This document shows, piece by piece, positions 45,140 to 54,108 of a stretch of 55,552 nt of DNA (positions are counted from its first letter, which is position 1; each line of letters opens with the position of its first letter). The translations under genes were made by a program, and so were the position numbers. The notes beneath the pieces are model-generated. The model was given only the letters and a program-made list of their open reading frames with translations. It made no database searches and was not told where the DNA came from. Source of the stretch: Streptomyces adustus. Lineage in GTDB: Bacteria > Actinomycetota > Actinomycetes > Streptomycetales > Streptomycetaceae. The stretch is from the NCBI RefSeq assembly GCF_009377175.1, contig NZ_VJZD01000031.1, positions 1-55,552 of the forward strand. Reading direction: 5' to 3'.

Positions 45140-48100
45140 TCAGACTCCGGCGGGTTCCGGGGTCTTCTCGGGCTCCGCGGCCTGCCGCTTCGCCGCGCGC
45201 TTGTCCGCGCGGCGCTCCTTGCGCAGCTCCAGCATCGCGTAGAGCGTCGGGACCAGCAGCAGCGTCAGCAGCGTGGACGTGATCAGACCGCCGATCACCA
45301 CGACCGCCAGCGGCTGGGCGATGAACCCGCCCTCGCCGGTGACACCCAGCGCCATCGGCAGCAGCGCGAAGATCGTCGCCAGGGCGGTCATCAGGATCGG
45401 CCGCAGCCGGTGCCGGCCGCCCTCGACGACCGCCTCGACCACGCCGTGGCCCTGGGCGCGGTACTGGTTGATCAGGTCGATCAGCACGATCGCGTTCGTC
45501 ACCACGATGCCGATCAGCATCAGCATGCCGATCATCGCGGGAACACCCATCGGGGTGCCGGTGACCAGCAGCAGACCGATCGCGCCGGTCGCCGCGAAGG
45601 GGATGGAGACCAGCAGGATCAGCGGCTGGGCCAGCGAGCGGAACGTCGCCACCAGCAGCATGAAGACGATCGCGATGGCCGCCAGCATCGCCAGGGCGAG
45701 GTTCTTGAACGCGTCGTCCTGGTTCTGCGAGACACCGCCGATCTCCGCCGTCGCGCCCGCCGGGAGCTTCAGGGAGTTCAGCTTCGCGGTGAGGTCGGCG
45801 CTGACCGCGCCGGTGTTGTCACCGGTCGGCCGCGCGGTGACGGTCGCCGACCGGCGGCCGTCGATGCGGGTCATCGACACCGGGCCGTCGACCAGTTCCA
45901 CCGTGGCGATGTCGCCCAGCTTCACCGCGCCCAGCCGCAGGTCGCGCAGCTGCGCCAGCGTCGTGGCCGGCTCGGCCGACTTGATGACGACGTCGCGCTC
46001 GGTGTCGTCGACGATCGCCTTCCCGGCCGTCGTACCGCGGACCGCCTGGGTGACCGCCAGACCCAGCGTCTGGTCGTCGAAGCCCGCGGCGGCGGCCTTG
46101 GCGTTCGCCTTGACCGAGATACGAGGCACGCTCTGGGACAGGTCGCTGGTGACGTCCGTGACGTTGTCGAGGCCGGCCACCGCGTCGCGGACCTCGTCGG
46201 CCGCCTTGCGCAGCACATCCGCGTCGGCCGCCTTGACGACCACGCTGAGGTCCTGGCTGCCGAAGCCGTCACCGGCGGCGACCGTGATCGTGCCCGCGCC
46301 CTTCAGCCCGGCCACACCCTTCTCGATGCGGCTCTGCACGTCGTCGGCCGACGCCGAGTCCTCCAGCATGACCTGGTACGACGCCTGGTTGGTGTCGGTG
46401 CCGCCGCCGAAGGCCGCCATGAAGCCGGAGGAGCCGATGGTGACCTGGTAGTCCTTGACGCCCTTCACCCCGGCGAGCAGCTTCTCGACCTGCTGCGCCT
46501 GCTCGTCGGTGGCCGACAGGCTGGTGCCCGGCGCCAGCTCCTGCTTGACGGTGAGGACCTCCTGCTCGCCCTGGTCGAAGAAGTTGGTCTTCAGCAGCGG
46601 CGCCATCCCGAAGGTCCCGAGCAGGACCACCACCGCGATGACGACGCTGGTCAGCCGGCGGCGGGTCGCGAAGCGCAGGACCGGCACGTAGAAGCGCTGG
46701 AGGCGGCTGGCCGCCTCCTTCGCCTCGGCCTCGCGGCGGGCCTGGGCCGCGTCGGCCGGGGTGCCCTTGGGGGCACGCAGGAACCAGTACGACAGCACCG
46801 GGACGACCGTCAGGGAGACCAGCAGGGAGGCCAGCAGGGCCGCGGTCACCGTGATGCTGAAGGAGCCGAACAGCGCGCCCACCATGCCGCCGACCAGGCC
46901 GATCGGCAGGAAGACGGCGACCGTGGTCAGGGTGGAGGAGGTGACCGCGCCGGCCACCTCGCGGACCGCGCCGAGGATCGCCGCCTGGCGCTCCTCTCCG
47001 TAGCCGAGGTGGCGCTTGATGTTCTCCAGGACGACGATCGAGTCGTCCACGACCCGGCCGATCGCGATGGTCAGCGCGCCCAGCGTCAGCATGTTCAGGG
47101 AGAGGTCACGCGTCCACAGCACGATCAGCGCCAGGACCACGGACAGCGGGATGGAGACCGCCGTCACCAGCGTCGAGCGGACCGACGCGAGGAAGACGAG
47201 GATCACCAGGACCGCGAAGAGCAGGCCGAGGCCGCCCTCGGTGGTCAGGCCCTCGATGGCCTTCGACACGGCGGGGCCCTGGTCGCTGACGACCGTGATC
47301 GTCGTGCCGGAGCCGAGGTCCTTGCGCAGGTCCGGCAGCTTGTCCTCGACGGCCTTGGAGATCGCGACCGCGCTGCCGTCGTGGTCCATGGTGACCATCA
47401 CGGCGAGGCTCGGCCTGCCGTTCGTGCGGGTGATGGAGTCGGCCGGGGCCTCCTGCTGGCGCACCTCGGCCACGTCACCGAGGCGCACCGGCTTGCCGCC
47501 GGGCTGCCCGGTCACCCTCAGGTCCTGGATCTGGGCCACCGAGGTGAAGCCGCCGCCGACCCGGACGGTGCGGTTCTTGCCGTCCTCGTCGAAGGAGCCG
47601 GCCGGCATGGTCGCGCCGCCCGCCTGGAGTGCCTGGGCCAGGCCGGCCGTGGTCAGGCCCGCCTTCCTCAGCTTCGCGTCGTCGGGCGTGACGGTGATCT
47701 GGAGGTCGCGTACGCCGTTGACCATGACCCGGCCGACGCCGTCGACGTTCTTCAGGACCGGCACCACCGAGCGGTCGATCCGGTCGGCCAGCGCCTGCTG
47801 GTCCATCCCCGAGGTGACGGCGAGGACGACGGTCGGCATGTCGTCCGTCGAACCGGCGATGACCTGCGGGTCCACGGCGTCGGGCAGCTGGGCACGGGCC
47901 CGGTTGACGGCGAGCTGGACGTCGGCGACGAGCTGCTTGGTGTCGTTGCCGTAGTCGAAGGACGCCATGATCACGGCGTTGCCCTCGCTGGCCGTCGAGG
48001 TGACGCCGGTGATGCCGTCGACCCCGTCGAGGGAGTTCTCGATCGGCTCGACGACCTGCTTCTCGACGACGTCCGGGGACGCGCCCTGGTACGGCGCGAG

Positions 48101-48244
48101 CACGGACACCATGGGCAGTTCGATGGTGGGCAGGAGCTGCTGCTTGAGCTGCGGGATCGCGATCGCGCCGAACGCGATCGCGATGATGGACATCAGGCCT
48201 ATCAGGGCCCGTTGCGCGAGGCTGATTCTGGACAGCCAGGACAT
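45140..48244 (-). CDS. RND superfamily efflux transporter (HAE1/AcrB-like)
   Basis: A 1034-aa proton-driven exporter with twelve predicted helices in two halves. It has an AcrB-like N terminus, the porter domains, GRVVDDSIVVLENIKRHLG in helix 4 with the proton-relay Asp pair, and a C-terminal half of the same design (TPMGVPAMIGMLMLIGIV, TNAIVLIDLINQYRAQGHGV). HAE1-type pumps are usual in Gram-negative bacteria; here no membrane-fusion protein or outer-membrane gene is adjacent, so it must act alone or with lipoproteins. The Lys/Ala/Glu-rich C-tail is cytoplasmic. A NarL-type two-component system lies upstream and may control it. Confidence 0.95.
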   Translation of the reverse strand: MSWLSRISLAQRALIGLMSIIAIAFGAIAIPQLKQQLLPTIELPMVSVLAPYQGASPDVVEKQVVEPIENSLDGVDGITGVTSTASEGNAVIMASFDYGNDTKQLVADVQLAVNRARAQLPDAVDPQVIAGSTDDMPTVVLAVTSGMDQQALADRIDRSVVPVLKNVDGVGRVMVNGVRDLQITVTPDDAKLRKAGLTTAGLAQALQAGGATMPAGSFDEDGKNRTVRVGGGFTSVAQIQDLRVTGQPGGKPVRLGDVAEVRQQEAPADSITRTNGRPSLAVMVTMDHDGSAVAISKAVEDKLPDLRKDLGSGTTITVVSDQGPAVSKAIEGLTTEGGLGLLFAVLVILVFLASVRSTLVTAVSIPLSVVLALIVLWTRDLSLNMLTLGALTIAIGRVVDDSIVVLENIKRHLGYGEERQAAILGAVREVAGAVTSSTLTTVAVFLPIGLVGGMVGALFGSFSITVTAALLASLLVSLTVVPVLSYWFLRAPKGTPADAAQARREAEAKEAASRLQRFYVPVLRFATRRRLTSVVIAVVVLLGTFGMAPLLKTNFFDQGEQEVLTVKQELAPGTSLSATDEQAQQVEKLLAGVKGVKDYQVTIGSSGFMAAFGGGTDTNQASYQVMLEDSASADDVQSRIEKGVAGLKGAGTITVAAGDGFGSQDLSVVVKAADADVLRKAADEVRDAVAGLDNVTDVTSDLSQSVPRISVKANAKAAAAGFDDQTLGLAVTQAVRGTTAGKAIVDDTERDVVIKSAEPATTLAQLRDLRLGAVKLGDIATVELVDGPVSMTRIDGRRSATVTARPTGDNTGAVSADLTAKLNSLKLPAGATAEIGGVSQNQDDAFKNLALAMLAAIAIVFMLLVATFRSLAQPLILLVSIPFAATGAIGLLLVTGTPMGVPAMIGMLMLIGIVVTNAIVLIDLINQYRAQGHGVVEAVVEGGRHRLRPILMTALATIFALLPMALGVTGEGGFIAQPLAVVVIGGLITSTLLTLLLVPTLYAMLELRKERRADKRAAKRQAAEPEKTPEPAGV

Positions 48245-48409
48245 GGGTCGGGGTCTCTTTTCCGGGAGCGGCAGAAGTCACGGAGCGTACACACGGACAG
48301 GTGAGCGCCCACAACTACACCCTGGGCCACCACCGGACCCTGATCCGTAGGCTCCAGGTCCAATTCCTCGTCGGACGTATACTCCCGCCGCAGTACGGCC
48401 GGGGTGGGG

Positions 48410-49093
48410 TCACTCCACCCTCGGGCGTACCAGGCCCGACTCGTAGGCGATCACCACGAGCTGGGCCCGGTCGCGGGCGCCCAGCTTGGACATGGACCGG
48501 TTGACGTGCGTCTTCACCGTCAGCGGGCTGACCTCCAGCCGCTCGGCGATCTCGTCGTTGGAGTGGCCGCCGGCGACCTGGACGAGCACCTCGCGCTCAC
48601 GCACGGTGAGGGTGGCCAGCCGCTCGCTGCGGGCCGGGTCCGCCGCGTCCTCGGAGGCGTCGCCCTGGGCCAGGAAGCGGGCGATCAGCCCCTTGGTGGC
48701 GGCCGGGGACAGCAGGGCCTCCCCCGCGGCGGCGATCCGGATGGCGGCGAGGAGTTCCTCCGGTTCGCTGCCCTTGCCGAGGAAGCCGGAGGCGCCCGCG
48801 CGCAGCGACTGGACGACGTAGTCGTCGACCTCGAAGGTGGTGAGAATGACCACGCGGACCCGGGCCAGGTCCGGGTCGGCGCTGATCATCCGGGTGGCGG
48901 TGAGACCGTCCGTGCCGGGCATGCGGATGTCCATGAGGACGACGTCGGCGCGTTCCTGTCCGGCCAGCCGGACCGCCTCGGCGCCGTCGGCCGCTTCCCC
49001 CACCACCTGCATGTCGGGCTCGGAGTCGACGAGGACGCGGAAGGCACTGCGCAGCAGCGCCTGGTCGTCGGCGAGCAGCACGCGGATGGTCAT
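48410..49093 (-). CDS. NarL/LuxR-family response regulator
   Basis: A 227-aa two-component regulator. The receiver has Asp9-Asp10 and phosphoacceptor Asp55 (VLMDIRMPG), Thr in VVILTTFE and Lys in FLGKGSEPEEL. The C-terminal LuxR helix-turn-helix is VREREVLVQVAGGHSNDEIAERL with SPLTVKTHVNR. ATG at 49093 overlaps the kinase stop by 4 nt. Its partner is the histidine kinase upstream; the RND transporter gene lies downstream on the same strand, a likely target. Confidence 0.95.
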   Translation of the reverse strand: MTIRVLLADDQALLRSAFRVLVDSEPDMQVVGEAADGAEAVRLAGQERADVVLMDIRMPGTDGLTATRMISADPDLARVRVVILTTFEVDDYVVQSLRAGASGFLGKGSEPEELLAAIRIAAAGEALLSPAATKGLIARFLAQGDASEDAADPARSERLATLTVREREVLVQVAGGHSNDEIAERLEVSPLTVKTHVNRSMSKLGARDRAQLVVIAYESGLVRPRVE

Positions 49094-50322
49094 ACGGGCT
49101 CCCCCCGCTCCCCCGCGGCGACGGTGCGGGTCTTGACCGGCAGGATCGCATGGACGCGGAAGCCGCCCCCGTAGCGGGGGCCGGTGGTGAGGGTGCCGCG
49201 CAGCGCGGTCACGCGTTCGCGCATGCCGAGCAGTCCGTGGCCGCCGCCGGTCCCCGGGACGCCGTCCTGGGCCGGGCGGCCGTCGTCGAGCACGGTGACC
49301 TCGATATGGGGTCCCACGCGTACGACGCTGACCTCGGCCTTCGCCGCGGAGCCCGCGTGTTTCTGCACGTTGGTGAGGGCCTCCTGGATGACGCGGTAGG
49401 CGGCGAGGTCCACGGCGGCGGGCAGGGCGGTGTCCTGGTCGGCGCGGGCCACCTCGACCTGGAGACCGGCGCTGCGGAAGGTCCCGGCGAGTTCGTCCAG
49501 GCGGTCGAGGCCGGGGGCCGGCTCGGTGGGGGCCTCGGGGTCGCCGGACTGGCGCAGCAGCCCGACGGTGGCCCGCAGTTCGTTGAGCGCCGAGCGGCTG
49601 GCCTCGCGGACGTGGGCGAGGGCTTCCTTGGCCTGGTCGGGGCGCTTGTCCATGACGTGGGCGGCGACTCCGGCCTGCACGTTGACCAGGGCGATGTGGT
49701 GGGCGACGACGTCGTGCAGGTCACGGGCGATGCGCAGGCGTTCCTCGGCGACCCGGCGGCGGGCCTCCTCCTCGCGGGTGCGTTCGGCGCGGTCGGCGCG
49801 GTCGCGGATGGCCTGGACGACGGCGCGACGGCTGCGCACGGCGTCCCCGGCGGTGGCGCCGATGCCGGTCCAGGCGAGGATCGCGAGGTTCTCCTGGGCG
49901 TACCAGGGCAGCGGGCCGGCGAGCATGGACGCGCCGGTCAGGACGGTCATGGTGAGCAGTCCCACCCGCCAGGTGGTGGGGCGGTCGGTGGTGGCGGCGA
50001 CGGTGAAGAGGGCTATCACGGCGCACATCGCGACCGGGGCGCGCGGGTCGCCGGTGATGCTCTCGACGAGGGCGAGGCCGCCGGTGACCGCGAGGACGGC
50101 CATGGGGGCGCTGCGGCGGAAGACCAAGGCCATGGCGCCGAGGACGATCAGCAGGAGGCTGAAGGGGTCCGGCGCGCGCAGGATCCAGTTGACGTCGCGC
50201 TCCCCGTGCGGCTGCACGAAGGAACCGGCCACCATGCACACCAGCGCTCCCGCCGCGAGCGCCGCGTCGAGCGCGAGGGGATGGGCCTGGAGACGGCATC
50301 GGGCGCGTTCGAGGGTGCTCAC
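49090..50322 (-). CDS. NarL-type sensor histidine kinase
   Basis: A 410-aa membrane kinase. About five to six hydrophobic helices (20-160) precede the HisKA_3 dimerisation region with phosphorylatable His203 (ARDLHDVVAHHI) and an HATPase with EALTNVQKHA (N box), VLDDGR (G1) and GHGLLGMRERV (G2). The GTG at 50322 is chosen because the upstream frame is only the translation of a DNA minisatellite. No periplasmic sensor domain is evident, so it resembles DesK/LiaS-type intramembrane sensors. Coupled with the downstream regulator by a 4-nt overlap. Confidence 0.92.
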   Translation of the reverse strand: MSTLERARCRLQAHPLALDAALAAGALVCMVAGSFVQPHGERDVNWILRAPDPFSLLLIVLGAMALVFRRSAPMAVLAVTGGLALVESITGDPRAPVAMCAVIALFTVAATTDRPTTWRVGLLTMTVLTGASMLAGPLPWYAQENLAILAWTGIGATAGDAVRSRRAVVQAIRDRADRAERTREEEARRRVAEERLRIARDLHDVVAHHIALVNVQAGVAAHVMDKRPDQAKEALAHVREASRSALNELRATVGLLRQSGDPEAPTEPAPGLDRLDELAGTFRSAGLQVEVARADQDTALPAAVDLAAYRVIQEALTNVQKHAGSAAKAEVSVVRVGPHIEVTVLDDGRPAQDGVPGTGGGHGLLGMRERVTALRGTLTTGPRYGGGFRVHAILPVKTRTVAAGERGEPV

Positions 50323-50439
50323 GGTCGGGACGGTTCCAGGGGGTTCACGGTGGAAACAGTACGGGCAGTCGCCGGTGCCGGAACAGGTCCGGTCCTGGGC
50401 GCGTGGAGGGCGGGGCACGGCGCACGGCACCGCATCACG

Positions 50440-50830
50440 GCGCACACCGAGATCCCGCCGGAACCCGGCCGCGCGGCGTACCGACCCGGGTCGCGGCGCA
50501 CGGACGCGAGTCGACGTACGGGCTGGCGTCACGACGTACGGACGCGCGTCGGCGTCCGGACACACGTGAAGGCGCACGGACGCGTGTCGGCGTACGGGCA
50601 GGCGCGTCACGACGTACGGACGCGCGTCGGCGTCCGGACACACGTGAAGGCGCACGGACGCGCGTCGGTGCACGGAGACGCGTCGCGGCGACGGGGACAC
50701 GGCCCTGCGACGGACACGCGTCGGCGTACGGACACGCCTCACGGGGACGGACACACCGTCCCCGCGTGGAACGCGCGGCCCTCCGTACGGATGCGCGCCC
50801 TGCGTACGGACGCGCGTCACGGCGTACGCG
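50440..50830. repeat. GC-rich minisatellite upstream of the histidine kinase
   Basis: This 556-base gap (50323-50878) has no supported gene and is dominated by variants of ACGGACGCGCGTCGGCGT. Two 59-bp blocks are identical (50526-50584 and 50604-50662), with a 78-bp period, and about ten degenerate ACGGACGCG-like units spread from 50440 to 50830. Promoters for the kinase gene must be near 50323-50440. Confidence 0.9.
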
Positions 50831-50878
50831 GCGGCCGGCCCGGGGCGACGGGAGTCGGCCCCGGGGCGGCCGGGTGGG

Positions 50879-51157
50879 TCAGCCCGGGATCAGGCCCTCG
50901 TCGCTGAGCAGGTCCCGGACCTCCTCCAGGGTCGCGTCCGCGGCGGGGAGGATGAGCTGCGACGGCTCCAGGGCGTCGTCCGGGAGCGGTTCGCCCAGGT
51001 CGTGGACCTTGTCGAGCAGCGCCTCGAGCGTGCGGCGGAAGCCGGGGCCGTCGCCCTTCTCCACCTCGGCCAGAAGCTCGTCGTCGAGCTTGTCGAGCTC
51101 GGCGAGGTGGCCGTCGGCCAGCCTCACCTGTCCCTCCCCCATGATCCGTACGATCAT
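50879..51157 (-). CDS. pspAA: PspA-associated protein PspAA
   Basis: A 92-aa protein that in Actinobacteria accompanies PspA and modulates the envelope stress response. Core sequence MIVRIMGEGQVRLADGH, LAELDKLDDELLAEVEKGD and ILPAADATLEEVRDLL matches the family. ATG at 51157 follows GAGGAGG, a better start than GTG at 51187. It lies 40 nt downstream of pspA on the same strand and is surely in one operon. Confidence 0.9.
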   Translation of the reverse strand: MIVRIMGEGQVRLADGHLAELDKLDDELLAEVEKGDGPGFRRTLEALLDKVHDLGEPLPDDALEPSQLILPAADATLEEVRDLLSDEGLIPG

Positions 51158-51197
51158 GTCGCCCTCCTCGGCGTGGGCCTGGGTCACGGTCCGATGA

Positions 51198-51992
51198 TCA
51201 CTGCTTGTCGAAGCGCGGGGTGTCCTGCGGCTGCTGGGGCTGCGACTGGCCGGTGCCGCCCTCGATGGCCTGCTGGCCCGAGGAGCTGCCCCCGGCCAGT
51301 TCCGCCTTCATGCGCTGGAGCTCCAGCTCCACGTCCGTGCCGCCGGAGATCCGGTCCAGCTCGGCCTGGAGGTCGTCCTTGGCCATGCCGGTGGGGTCGT
51401 CCAGCGCGCCCGAGGCGAGGAGTTCGTCGAGGGCGCCGGCGCGGGCCTGGAGCTGGGCCGTCTTGTCCTCGGCACGCTGGATGGCCAGGCCGACGTCGCC
51501 CATCTCCTCCGAGATGCCGGAGAAGGCCTCCCCGATCCGGGTCTGGGCCTGGGCCGCCGTGTACGTCGCCTTGATCGTCTCCTTCTTGGTGCGGAAGGCG
51601 TCGACCTTGGCCTGGAGGCGCTGCGCGGCCAGCGTGAGCTTCTCCTCCTCGCCCTGGAGCGTCGCGTGCTGCGTCTCAAGGTCCGTCACCTGCTGCTGGA
51701 GCGCGGCGCGACGCGAGAGCGCCTCGCGGGCCAGGTCCTCACGGCCCAGCGCGAGCGCCTTGCGGCCCTGGTCCTCCAGCTTGGAGGACTGCTGCTGGAG
51801 CTGGTTGAGCTGGAGCTCCAGGCGCTTGCGCGAGGTCGCCACGTCGGCGACGCCCCGGCGCACCTTCTGGAGCAGCTCCAGCTGCTTCTGGTACGAGTAG
51901 TCGAGGGTCTCGCGCGGGTCCTCGGCCCGGTCAAGGGCCTTGTTCGCCTTCGCGCGGAAGATCATCCCCATACGCTTCATGACACCGCTCAT
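51198..51992 (-). CDS. pspA: phage shock protein A / IM30 (Vipp1) family protein
   Basis: A 264-aa peripheral membrane protein that keeps the membrane intact under stress by forming ESCRT-III-like rods. It has the N-terminal amphipathic helix (MKRMGMIFRAKANKALDRAE), then a coiled coil of alpha helices 1-5 rich in Gln/Leu/Arg/Glu, and a Gln/Pro/Gly-rich C-terminal tail of about 25 residues. ATG at 51992 starts the conserved helix. It resembles the actinobacterial PspA in size and in being with pspAA; no clgR-type regulator is next to it. Confidence 0.94.
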   Translation of the reverse strand: MSGVMKRMGMIFRAKANKALDRAEDPRETLDYSYQKQLELLQKVRRGVADVATSRKRLELQLNQLQQQSSKLEDQGRKALALGREDLAREALSRRAALQQQVTDLETQHATLQGEEEKLTLAAQRLQAKVDAFRTKKETIKATYTAAQAQTRIGEAFSGISEEMGDVGLAIQRAEDKTAQLQARAGALDELLASGALDDPTGMAKDDLQAELDRISGGTDVELELQRMKAELAGGSSSGQQAIEGGTGQSQPQQPQDTPRFDKQ

Positions 51993-52301
51993 GGGCTTCG
52001 CGCGCCCCCTTCTGACGGACTCCGGCTCCAGCCACTGCAACAGAACCCACAGTACGGGCCCTGCATCCATTACCGCACTGTTCGGGGACGGATGCGCTCA
52101 TCCCCAAGGACGACTGCCGACGCACCCGCTCCGGCGTGAGGAGTAGGTGTTCCCCGGGGATTGCCCGCGGTAGCCCTCCAGGTGTTCGCCCGGTGAACCG
52201 TCCACGACGTCCTCCCCGCCCCCGTACAGACGCCCGGTGTTGCCGGATCGTTCCCGGCCGGGCTGGGGTCCATGCCGCCGCACCCCGTACCCTTGGGTTT
52301 T
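51993..52301. other. intergenic region with divergent pspA and DUF3043 promoters
   Basis: No gene is supported in these 309 bases. A TACCCT -10-like element at 52288-52293 lies 8 nt before the GTG of the DUF3043 gene and has no ribosome site after it, so a leaderless transcript is likely. Confidence 0.5.
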
Positions 52302-52898
52302 GTGTTCCGTAGCCGTGCCAAGGAAGAGAAGGCCCCCGCCGACAAGGCGCAGGTGACCGACTCCAAGCAGACCCGCCACCCGCAGGCCCCGAAGGGCCGG
52401 CCCACGCCCAAGCGCAGTGAGGCCCAGTCCCAGCGCCGCAGCGTCGCCAACACGTCGCTGTCGCGCAAGGACGCCGCCAAGCGTCAGCGCGAGGAGCGGC
52501 GTCAGGCCATGGACCGCCAGCGCCAGGCGCTGGCCAGTGGGGACGAGCGATACCTACCGGTCCGTGACAAGGGACCGGTGCGCAGGTACGCCCGCGACTT
52601 CGTCGACTCGCGCTTCAACATCGCCGAGTTCTTCCTGCCGATGGCCGTGGTCATCCTCGTGCTGAGCGTGGTGCGGGTGCCGTCGGTGCAGAGCATCGCG
52701 CTGCTGCTGTGGATGGTCGTGATCGTGCTGATCGTGCTGGACTCGGCCGTGTCCGGCTTCCGGCTGCGCAAGCAGCTCAACGAGCGCTTCCCCGACCAGC
52801 GACGCAAGGGCGCGGTCGCCTACGGGCTGATGCGCTCGCTCCAGATGCGCCGGCTCCGGCTGCCCAAGCCGCAGGTCAAGCGCGGAGAGCGGCCCTGA
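52302..52898 (+). CDS. DUF3043 membrane protein
   Basis: A 198-aa protein, Lys/Arg/Gln-rich and disordered in its first 75 residues (SRKDAAKRQREERRQAMDR), then RYLPVRDKGPVRRYARDFVD, two membrane helices (about 110-150), and a basic C-terminal end. This architecture is typical of the actinobacteria-only DUF3043. GTG at 52302 is assumed leaderless. It is translationally coupled to the methyltransferase gene that follows. Function is not known. Confidence 0.86.
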   Translation: MFRSRAKEEKAPADKAQVTDSKQTRHPQAPKGRPTPKRSEAQSQRRSVANTSLSRKDAAKRQREERRQAMDRQRQALASGDERYLPVRDKGPVRRYARDFVDSRFNIAEFFLPMAVVILVLSVVRVPSVQSIALLLWMVVIVLIVLDSAVSGFRLRKQLNERFPDQRRKGAVAYGLMRSLQMRRLRLPKPQVKRGERP

Positions 52899-53683
52899 GT
52901 ACGACGTCGTTCACCGGGGGCGCGGCCGATGCCTGGCTGAGCAAGCTGGGCGGGTTGCGGAATGTCGTACGACAGGAGTTGGTGGCTCGCCAGCTCGACG
53001 AGCAGATAGCCGGGCGGTTCGCCGTCGGGCAGCGGCTGCGGGTGCTGGACGTCGGGATGGGCCAGGGCACGCAGGCGCTGCGGCTGGCCCGGGCCGGTCA
53101 CCAGGTGACCGGGCTCGAACGGGACGCGACGATGGTCGCGACGGCGCGGGAGGCACTTGCGTCGGAGCCGGAGGGGATCCGCGACCGGATGCGGATCATC
53201 GAGGGCGACGGCCGGGACACCGGGGTGCACTTCCTGCCGGGCAGCTTCGATCTCGTGCTGTGTCACGGCGTACTCATGTACGTCGAGGAGCCCGACCCGA
53301 TGGTGGCCGGGCTCGCGCGGATGCTCGCGCCGGGCGGGCTGCTCTCGCTGCTGGTGCGCAACGCGGACGCACTGGCGATGCGGCCGGGGCTGTCCGGGGA
53401 CTGGGCCCAGGCGCTGGAGGCCTTCGACAGCACGGTCTACCGCAACCGGCTGGGCCTCGACGTGCGCGCGGACCGGCTCGCCACCCTGACCGCCACCCTG
53501 GCCGGGATCGGGGCCCCGCTGCACACCTGGTACGGGGTGCGGGTCTTCACGGACACGGCGGTGGACGGCGCGCAGCCGCCCGACGACGTCGACACCCTGC
53601 TGGCGGCCGAGGAACGGGCCGGACGGACGGACCCCTACCGGGCGACGGCGGCGCTGCTGCATCTGTGCGGCGTGCGCGGCTGA
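52895..53683 (+). CDS. SAM-dependent methyltransferase with apparent CTG start
   Basis: A 262-aa class I methyltransferase. Motif I LRVLDVGMGQGTQAL (about 46-60) binds SAM; VTGLERD is the acidic loop and FDLVLCHGVLMYVEEP motif IV. Protein-like sequence starts at STTSFTGGAADAWLSKLGG, right after CTG at 52895-52897, which overlaps the previous TGA by 2 nt and has GGAGAG five nt upstream. No ATG, GTG or TTG exists in frame before the conserved part, so CTG seems to be the real start. Its substrate is unknown. Confidence 0.88.
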   Translation: MSTTSFTGGAADAWLSKLGGLRNVVRQELVARQLDEQIAGRFAVGQRLRVLDVGMGQGTQALRLARAGHQVTGLERDATMVATAREALASEPEGIRDRMRIIEGDGRDTGVHFLPGSFDLVLCHGVLMYVEEPDPMVAGLARMLAPGGLLSLLVRNADALAMRPGLSGDWAQALEAFDSTVYRNRLGLDVRADRLATLTATLAGIGAPLHTWYGVRVFTDTAVDGAQPPDDVDTLLAAEERAGRTDPYRATAALLHLCGVRG

Positions 53684-53818
53684 CTTCCCGCTCCCGCGAA
53701 CCGGCCTGGTGAACGGACGACGGTGACGTTCACGCGCGCCGGGGCCGGCCGGACGGTGGAGTTGGCGCCGGACGCGCGGTGAGGGGCGAGGGCCGGGGCG
53801 ACGGCCCTCGCCCGGGGC

Positions 53819-54031
53819 TCAGGACTCCTCGGCGTGCAGGCTCATCGGCCCGTAGATCTCGGTGGAGTCCTCGAACAGCCGCACCTGGTCGGCGCCCCCT
53901 GCGAGCAGGTCCTTCCAGACCTCTCCGATCCAGGACTCGGCGTCCCCCTGCGTCGTGAACTCCTCGGGCTGCACCGCGGGCTGGACTTCCGTCCCGTCGG
54001 CCTTCTCGAACCGCCACAGCCATGTCGCCAT
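53819..54031 (-). CDS. small conserved hypothetical protein
   Basis: A 70-aa product from ATG at 54031 with GGAGG five nt upstream. Sequence MATWLWRFEKADGTEV, DAESWIGEVWKDLLAGGADQV and IYGPMSL suggests a small alpha/beta fold and looks like a real protein. It has no membrane segment or metal motif; function unknown. Confidence 0.82.
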   Translation of the reverse strand: MATWLWRFEKADGTEVQPAVQPEEFTTQGDAESWIGEVWKDLLAGGADQVRLFEDSTEIYGPMSLHAEES

Positions 54032-54044
54032 GTACGCCTCCCAG

Positions 54045-54108
54045 ATGTGAGCACATGCGGAGCAGAAGCCGGATCACCGTCCGGCCCCTGCTCGCAGCCT
54101 ATGTGCTC
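54045..54108. promoter_or_regulatory. nested-stem structure in the 54-kb intergenic region
   Basis: Three nested perfect stems: GAGCACAT/ATGTGCTC (54049-54056 and 54101-54108), GAGCAG/CTGCTC (54060-54065 and 54088-54093) and CCGGA/TCCGG (54069-54073 and 54080-54084). The palindrome ATGTGagCACAT (54045-54056) overlaps the first arm. It lies just upstream of the small gene's ribosome site and before the two-domain CobU gene. Confidence 0.55.

Noticed and set aside
44375..48304. Open frame of 1309 codons on the plus strand
   Set aside because: It is antisense to the RND transporter and kinase genes; the translation is Arg/His/Asp/Gly-rich shadow sequence produced by high GC at third positions.
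50323..50820. N-terminal extension of the histidine kinase through the repeat region
   Set aside because: The translation is Arg/Val/Ser/Pro-rich and simply repeats with the 78-bp DNA unit. The kinase begins naturally at GTG 50322.
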